NCBI RefSeq assembly: GCF_002846335.1
Contig: NZ_PJMQ01000001.1
Coordinates: 5,828,001 to 5,892,000 of the forward strand
From: Janthinobacterium sp. 61
Lineage (GTDB): Bacteria > Pseudomonadota > Gammaproteobacteria > Burkholderiales > Burkholderiaceae_D
DNA: 64,000 nt
Reading direction: 5' to 3'
The translations under genes were made by a program, and so were the position numbers. Positions 62,787 to 64,000 of this stretch are shown in pieces; positions within the stretch are counted from its first letter, which is position 1, and every line of letters begins with the position of its first letter. The notes under the pieces were generated by a model. The model saw only the letters and a list, made by a program, of their open reading frames with translations. It had not been told where the DNA came from and did not search any database.

Positions 62787-63431
62787 TCATTTTCCTACAC
62801 TACAAGACTCGGAATAGTTTCCATGAGGTTGTCCTTGACTATCATAGCCTTGACAAACCCATATATGTCTAGTTTCATCATCTGCCACATCAACGAATCT
62901 TCCAAGTGCGCAACTATTTTTTGCCGGGCCACAATGACCGTAGATTACAGATACGGTTGGTAGCTCTGCTGGTTTTTCCTCCACAGGCTGATACTGAGGA
63001 ATGTCTTGCGTGACGCTAGGGACTATAGCTGGAACAGGAGTATCTTTTTTGGCACTGCAAGATTCTGAGTAGTTGCCATGAGGCTGACCTTGTTCGTTAT
63101 ACCCCTGGCAAACCCATATATGCCTGGTGGCATCATCTGCAACGTCAACAAATTTACCAGTCGCGCAACTATTCGATACCGGGCCACAGTGACCATAGAT
63201 TGCAGTCTGCTGTTGTACAAACTTATTGCCATATTGCTGCTGTGCTATGTTGTTGTTTTGGTTGCATATGTTCTCATACAACCCCAAAAATGGCTGAGTA
63301 GTAGGTTTTGGCTTAGAGCAAAGTTCAAAAGGATTTGATACTGCGCTGTTGTAGATCCCAGATATTGAGGCACCATTTTGAGCCCAAGCACAACTCATCA
63401 AACAACCCAATACTAGTAATATTTTTTTCAT
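62787..63431 (-). CDS. Secreted protein with two Cys-rich repeats
   Basis: A 214-residue protein with signal peptide (ILLVLGCLMSCAWAQ). Two near-identical units of about 48 residues: YGHCGPVSNSCATGKFVDVA...RHIWVCQGYNEQGQPHGNYS and YGHCGPAKNSCALGRFVDVA...RHIWVCQGYDSQGQPHGNYS, each with four Cys. A Pro-rich linker joins them. Similar Cys units occur in the protein at 50398 in looser form. Role unknown; a surface or cell-contact protein is a guess. Confidence 0.78.
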   Translation of the reverse strand: MKKILLVLGCLMSCAWAQNGASISGIYNSAVSNPFELCSKPKPTTQPFLGLYENICNQNNNIAQQQYGNKFVQQQTAIYGHCGPVSNSCATGKFVDVADDATRHIWVCQGYNEQGQPHGNYSESCSAKKDTPVPAIVPSVTQDIPQYQPVEEKPAELPTVSVIYGHCGPAKNSCALGRFVDVADDETRHIWVCQGYDSQGQPHGNYSESCSVGK

Positions 63432-63502
63432 CTTATCTCCCTGTTATTTTTTCTACCATTAATATACAAGGAATTTTTAATAAATCAAATTTGCCATTAC
63501 TC

Positions 63503-63553
63503 AGTTAAATTCATATGATTTTAACTTGACAGTAATCTGACTCCTGCTATATG
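63503..63553 (+). promoter_or_regulatory. Operator plus promoter at the right end
   Basis: The third copy of the 24-bp operator (63503-63526: AGTTAAATTCAT mirrored by ATGATTTTAACT). Its last base starts TTGACA (63526-63531); 16 bases later comes TATATG (63548-63553) with an extended TGC. A repressor bound here would cover the -35 box. Confidence 0.78.
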
Positions 63554-63572
63554 TACAAAAACAGGAGAGGTC

Positions 63573-64000
63573 ATGATCAAGAAAAAGAACAATACATATA
63601 AGCACATAAAAGACAACATCACAAAATTAACACTCATTCAGCAGGCAACGAGCATATCACCAGAAACACTAACAGCAATTTTTCTCTCCACTGTCGAAGA
63701 AGAAAATCTTCACATAAGGAAGAAGACTCAAGAGGGATACTGGAATTGGGACTTAGCAGACAAAACAGCTTACAAATACTTCGGAAGGCAGTCAGCAAAA
63801 TATCGCAAGGAAATGCAGTCTAATGATAGCTTTACAGTTATGCTTGAATTTATAAAATCAGCATCCTTGAGCAAAGGATACTTCGGGCATAACTATAACG
63901 AATTAATAGCTCACTATCGAAATGAGGAAGCGAAACTAAAGAAATTTTCACGTAAAGCTTTCATTGAGGCTCACCCAATCACGCCAAGCATGTCACCGAA
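63573..64000 (+). CDS. Hypothetical protein, cut by the window edge
   Basis: The frame opens at ATG 63573 behind CAGGAGAGGTC and runs off the right edge, at least 142 residues. Visible parts: IKKKNNTYKHIKDNITKLTL, IQQATSISPETLTAIFLSTV, EEENLHIRKKTQEGYWNWDL, AKYRKEMQSNDSFTVMLEFI. Helical and basic, with no family recognised. It is driven by the operator-controlled promoter at 63503, so it belongs to the element's regulated core and could be a replication or transfer gene. Confidence 0.65.
   Translation, partial: MIKKKNNTYKHIKDNITKLTLIQQATSISPETLTAIFLSTVEEENLHIRKKTQEGYWNWDLADKTAYKYFGRQSAKYRKEMQSNDSFTVMLEFIKSASLSKGYFGHNYNELIAHYRNEEAKLKKFSRKAFIEAHPITPSMSP

Overview
The window joins two very different DNAs. 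Positions 1 to about 30,300 are GC-rich chromosome of a betaproteobacterium, most likely an Oxalobacteraceae member of the Janthinobacterium/Massilia/Duganella type. This is inferred from the exbD-lpxK-trm112-kdsB-adk order, the PEP-CTERM protein and codon usage, not from a database search. From about 30,350 to the right edge the DNA is AT-richer, gene spacing is loose, and the content is that of an integrated mobilizable or conjugative element whose right end lies outside the window.

Chromosome, left to right: the end of exbD, lpxK, trm112, kdsB and adk (lipid A, KDO and adenylate metabolism); a K+-independent proton-pumping pyrophosphatase; two small envelope proteins; a TonB-dependent receptor behind a Fur-like box; a small secreted protein; a short-chain dehydrogenase behind a perfect 24-bp palindrome; gamma-glutamyltransferase behind an intrinsic terminator placed just before its start codon; a patatin-like lipase; a 1422-residue hybrid sensor kinase followed by a response regulator; a seven-gene operon for aryl-CoA (probably 2-aminobenzoyl-CoA) breakdown with its own MarR regulator; a PEP-CTERM/TLDc-like protein; and an MBOAT + SGNH pair for O-acylation.

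Junction: the 5' half of a host tRNA-Arg(CCT) stops right after its anticodon loop, inside an 8-9-8 inverted repeat that looks like an integrase core site. About 180 bp further in, the element carries an intact tRNA-Arg(CCT) on the other strand.

Element: an AlpA-like DNA-binding protein; a TIR-domain + membrane-protein pair; an H-NS-like protein with an altered DNA-binding end, followed by a tightly packed methyltransferase / DExH helicase / GIY-YIG nuclease / unknown-protein operon (candidate defence system); a canonical H-NS; many small unknown proteins; a lone DotA/TraY-family membrane protein; an adenine methyltransferase; an XRE regulator; four paralogous proteins with W-x-x-NG...HR-DGPA repeats; an ADP-ribosyltransferase-like protein; a GHKL-ATPase/PD-(D/E)XK fusion; a spore-coat-U-type protein; an RHH protein; exact 67-bp iterons; and a mobC / repeat protein / relaxase operon.

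Non-coding layer of the element: two copies of a small RNA gene on the minus strand (about 32,430-32,545 and 41,765-41,888) supported by promoter, terminator and wobble-consistent stems; a roughly 640-nt gene-free stretch (42,060-42,700) packed with eleven or more hairpins, a candidate large structured RNA; a dispersed hairpin family with UNCG-type loops at six module boundaries; three copies of a 24-bp near-palindromic operator; and about ten near-identical AGCACC...GGTGCT terminators. No integrase, reverse transcriptase, transposase or CRISPR array was seen in the window.
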